Assembly (NCBI RefSeq): GCF_963556105.2
Contig: NZ_OY829947.1
Span: 25,743 to 89,742 of the forward strand
DNA: 64,000 bases
DNA from: an uncultured Tolumonas sp.
Lineage (GTDB): Bacteria > Pseudomonadota > Gammaproteobacteria > Enterobacterales > Aeromonadaceae
Direction: 5' to 3'
The position numbers and the translations under genes were made by a program. Shown piece after piece: positions 62,701 to 64,000 of this stretch; position 1 is the stretch's first letter; every line of letters starts with the position of its first letter. Below the pieces are notes generated by a model that saw only the letters and a program-made list of their open reading frames with translations, searched no databases and was not told where the DNA came from.

Positions 62701-64000
62701 AAATCAGCTAAAGTGACTTTATCTGGAATTGCTTTAGCATTATTAGCAGCATAAGTATATGACCCGTCGGCTAACATTGTTAAATCACCATAGGTGCCAT
62801 GCAGTACATTACCTAGAGTGCCGGCTACACCCGTTCCTGATTCAGCTCCCGTGCGGATAGCAGATACCGTGAGCTTGTCGCCTTCAATATCACTATCACG
62901 CCCCGATCCACTAATTACACCATTATTTACAGCATAGGTCATCGTCGCATCTGCGCTGATAATCGCAGTATCATCTACAGCAACAGGGGCATCGTTTGCC
63001 CCATGAATATTAACGGTCAAACTGGCTGTAGAACTGGCGCCAGAAGCATCACGAACAGTATAAGAGAATGTATCAGTTAGCGTTTCGGCATAGTTTTTCA
63101 ATGCCTGCACCGACGGATCATCATTATTGACTGTGTATTTATAACTACCATCCGAGCCCAGTAACAGAGAACCATGGGCACCTTGCAACGCATTGCCAAC
63201 AACTCCAGCAACACTACCAAACGATACGGAACTTACTGTTTTTGTATCGCTGGTATCAATAACAGCATCATTAACCAGCACATTCCCTGTCGGGTCGACC
63301 CCGGCTATTGTATTGTTGTTCCCACTGGCTTCCGTTGCATCAGCAAGATCTGGTATTGCGACAGGAGCATGATTTACAGTGTCTACATGCAAAGAGATTG
63401 TAGTTGTTGCACTGTCATGATTAGCCGTTTCAGTACTCGTCACCTTAGCGGTTAAATCAAATGCAGACGTATTAGTTGGCACAAACATTTTCAACTGCGA
63501 AAATTGTTGTTGAGTTAAAACCCATGTGCCGTCAGATTGTTTTGTACCGGCGGAGAAAGTAACACCAGCAGGTACGCCACTGAGGATGATATTTGATAGT
63601 GTTTCACTACCATCAGTATCCACTAAAGCTGACGATAAATGGAGAGTATAAGCATCAGTACCTGATATTACTTTTTGTACCGTTGTCGTTCCGTCATTAC
63701 TCAATGTACTCCCATCACCAAAAATAATATCTTCAATATTATTACCAACACTGACCGTTTTTTGTGTCGAGTTATCAGTTATATAAATATTGTCATAGCC
63801 ATTGAATGACCCGTTATGGTCTGAGGAATAAGTTACCGTATAAGCGCCCTTAGCTTTGGCCAGATAAATATAATCTTTAGGATCTGACGCTAAACTGCCA
63901 CTGCCATCGAAGCCATGGACTAAATTGGCCCAGTACTGGGTTATATTGCCGTTACTGTCCCCTAATACAAAAATATCAGCAACACTTGCTTGTTCCATTC
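59742..64000 (-). CDS. Giant secreted RTX adhesin with VCBS-like, vWA and PA14-like domains (partial)
   Basis: At least 1418 residues; the N-terminus lies beyond the right edge. From the edge inward it has: VCBS/cadherin-like repeats (about 63990-62190, with SDGSYKYTVNNDDPSVQAL and DTFSYTVRDASGASS); a von Willebrand A domain (about 62160-61560) with the MIDAS motif DVSGSMDN and SGGTDYDAAI; another VCBS-like unit; and a PA14-like domain (about 61200-60540, LTGQYFGYNDNS, EYDIRVTADDGYQISLNG). RTX calcium-binding nonapeptides follow (about 60420-60280 and 60180-60070, GGVGNDTLEGGIGNDYLDGG). A C-terminal region (DHIKDFSASTDVIDIRDLL) typical of type I secretion ends the protein. It should be exported by a type I system and act in attachment or biofilm. 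No secretion genes are in view. Confidence 0.9.
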   Translation of the reverse strand, partial: MEQASVADIFVLGDSNGNITQYWANLVHGFDGSGSLASDPKDYIYLAKAKGAYTVTYSSDHNGSFNGYDNIYITDNSTQKTVSVGNNIEDIIFGDGSTLSNDGTTTVQKVISGTDAYTLHLSSALVDTDGSETLSNIILSGVPAGVTFSAGTKQSDGTWVLTQQQFSQLKMFVPTNTSAFDLTAKVTSTETANHDSATTTISLHVDTVNHAPVAIPDLADATEASGNNNTIAGVDPTGNVLVNDAVIDTSDTKTVSSVSFGSVAGVVGNALQGAHGSLLLGSDGSYKYTVNNDDPSVQALKNYAETLTDTFSYTVRDASGASSTASLTVNIHGANDAPVAVDDTAIISADATMTYAVNNGVISGSGRDSDIEGDKLTVSAIRTGAESGTGVAGTLGNVLHGTYGDLTMLADGSYTYAANNAKAIPDKVTLADFFTYTVSDGNGGTDTATLQINVSGLNDAPQVVAATASVSEEGLTGGLTDSVGTSDTTNSAISSGKITISDADNDPLTVKLVAPLTTLTSGGQTVTWGVSTDGHTLTGSAGGSDVIKASIDNSGNYSVSLLKAIDHATAGAEDVKSIDIGLSVSDGKATTSSKLTVNIEDDAPVATSVYQTVQASSCNTNVIITLDVSGSMDNIPTGMSQTRLSLAKAAIIKLLDTYAGMGNVMVQLVTFNSTASQLSSTWMTVSQAEAKLSSITASGGTDYDAAIAQTESTYTTSGKLTGSGVQNVSYFFSDGVPTENNGTGSNGIAGTEETSWQNYLSSNHITSYAIGIGADSNSSYLDPIAYDGATRTNTNSVIVSDLSTLSAAMPIAQATIAVSGDLVSGNLLQSGIGADGGHVQSIIVNGVTYTFTGSTISTAASSSSYQFNASTHLLTVTTASSGTLSIDMDDGKYTFSPNGKSTATSDSFSYTLVDNDGDTASSSVKLMIGHVVPVDASLLGLTGQYFGYNDNSTSSKDGYNNSTRVHTDDKSYGNLDSLGDAKAILADRGSTSDVTFTANSLEFGLSHGTNNGLFSSDLGQNGKDTSGSIASGSGNLYTFLTGSNSSNASNITVLSGLGNTTDALIHLNGYVNMATAGEYDIRVTADDGYQISLNGNAVATFDGISSTSTITYQNINLSNGLLPLDILYWDQGGYATFRVEIKLHGDSDSSYTTLGDDTYTLFSSSALSSLGALQDIYQDANDHHWYVRTGVEMTGTSADDWMTGGDSKDHIVGGVGNDTLEGGIGNDYLDGGAGIDTAVYSHAASAVNVNLTTGMAIGGDGSDSITNVENITGSNYNDTLIGDSNTNVLRGGLGNDILTGGDGVDTFLWTASDKGTVAAPTTDHIKDFSASTDVIDIRDLLDTSNESASVLLQHLTVTDDAATGITISIHSDTNSTSTTNITNQIVLDHVHYDDVGASSVSTILTTLINNQHLLIDKT

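Noticed and set aside
1-64000. rRNA, tRNA, CRISPR arrays, insertion sequences, prophage or integrase genes
   Set aside because: None was found by eye. There is no repeated spacer pattern, no transposase-like protein and no recognisable tRNA arm.

Overview
The window looks like chromosomal DNA of a gammaproteobacterium close to the Aeromonadaceae, and Tolumonas or a relative is my best guess. The inference rests on recognisable relatives of enterobacterial and Aeromonas/Vibrio proteins (GalR, Aer, RmuC, PpsA/PpsR, YaeQ, PaeA/YtfL, MepA, MdlA/MdlB, HrpA, YfcD, PitA, RibA) and on the long (about 368 aa) PurC type. No rRNA, tRNA, CRISPR array, insertion sequence or phage gene was seen. The window is ordinary chromosome with carbohydrate, signalling and envelope genes.

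Layout. 1-4.5 kb: start of a permease and a sugar-binding protein (minus strand), a crowded regulatory region, an Aer-like redox/aerotaxis receptor with a sigma-54-type promoter, and an orphan ROK sugar kinase. 4.5-17 kb: RmuC, a solute-binding/PAS/GGDEF/hemerythrin receptor, PEP synthase with its regulatory kinase convergent to it, AsmA, YaeQ and a PAS-GAF-GGDEF cyclase. 17-27.4 kb: a galactoside locus. It holds a GH36 alpha-galactosidase facing an operon of binding protein, two permeases, GH2 enzyme and ABC ATPase, plus a GalR repressor. Three near-identical GalR-type operators tie these units together. The GH2 gene is cut by an in-frame amber codon 23 codons before its natural end. 27.7-31.2 kb: CvfB-like RNA-binding protein, a tandem pair of unrecognised paralogues, and purC.

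31.2-36.8 kb: a four-gene operon of circularly permuted ATP-grasp (frameshifted here), alpha-E protein, transglutaminase-like protease and the proteasome-like Anbu peptidase. It sits behind a good sigma-54 promoter, which suggests nitrogen-linked control of a peptide synthesis, tagging or turnover system. It runs into the polyamine-exporter-like PaeA gene. 37-45.3 kb: small redox proteins, MscL, an oxidoreductase, MepA and a two-gene ABC exporter (MdlA/MdlB) whose second gene is frameshifted at a run of seven C. 45.4-59 kb: cold-shock protein, a large unknown envelope protein, HrpA, a lone receiver plus hybrid histidine kinase, Nudix hydrolase, acetyltransferase, PitA, two small proteins and RibA. 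59.1-64 kb: an unrecognised acidic protein downstream of a giant secreted adhesin (VCBS-like repeats, von Willebrand A, PA14-like, RTX) that runs off the right edge.

Three coding disruptions (one in-frame stop, two single-base frameshifts) lie in otherwise intact genes. They may be sequence errors, recent mutations or, for the poly-C case, a switchable tract. The strongest leads are the sigma-54 promoters before the Anbu operon and before aer, the three-operator GalR regulon, and the unrecognised paralogue pair.
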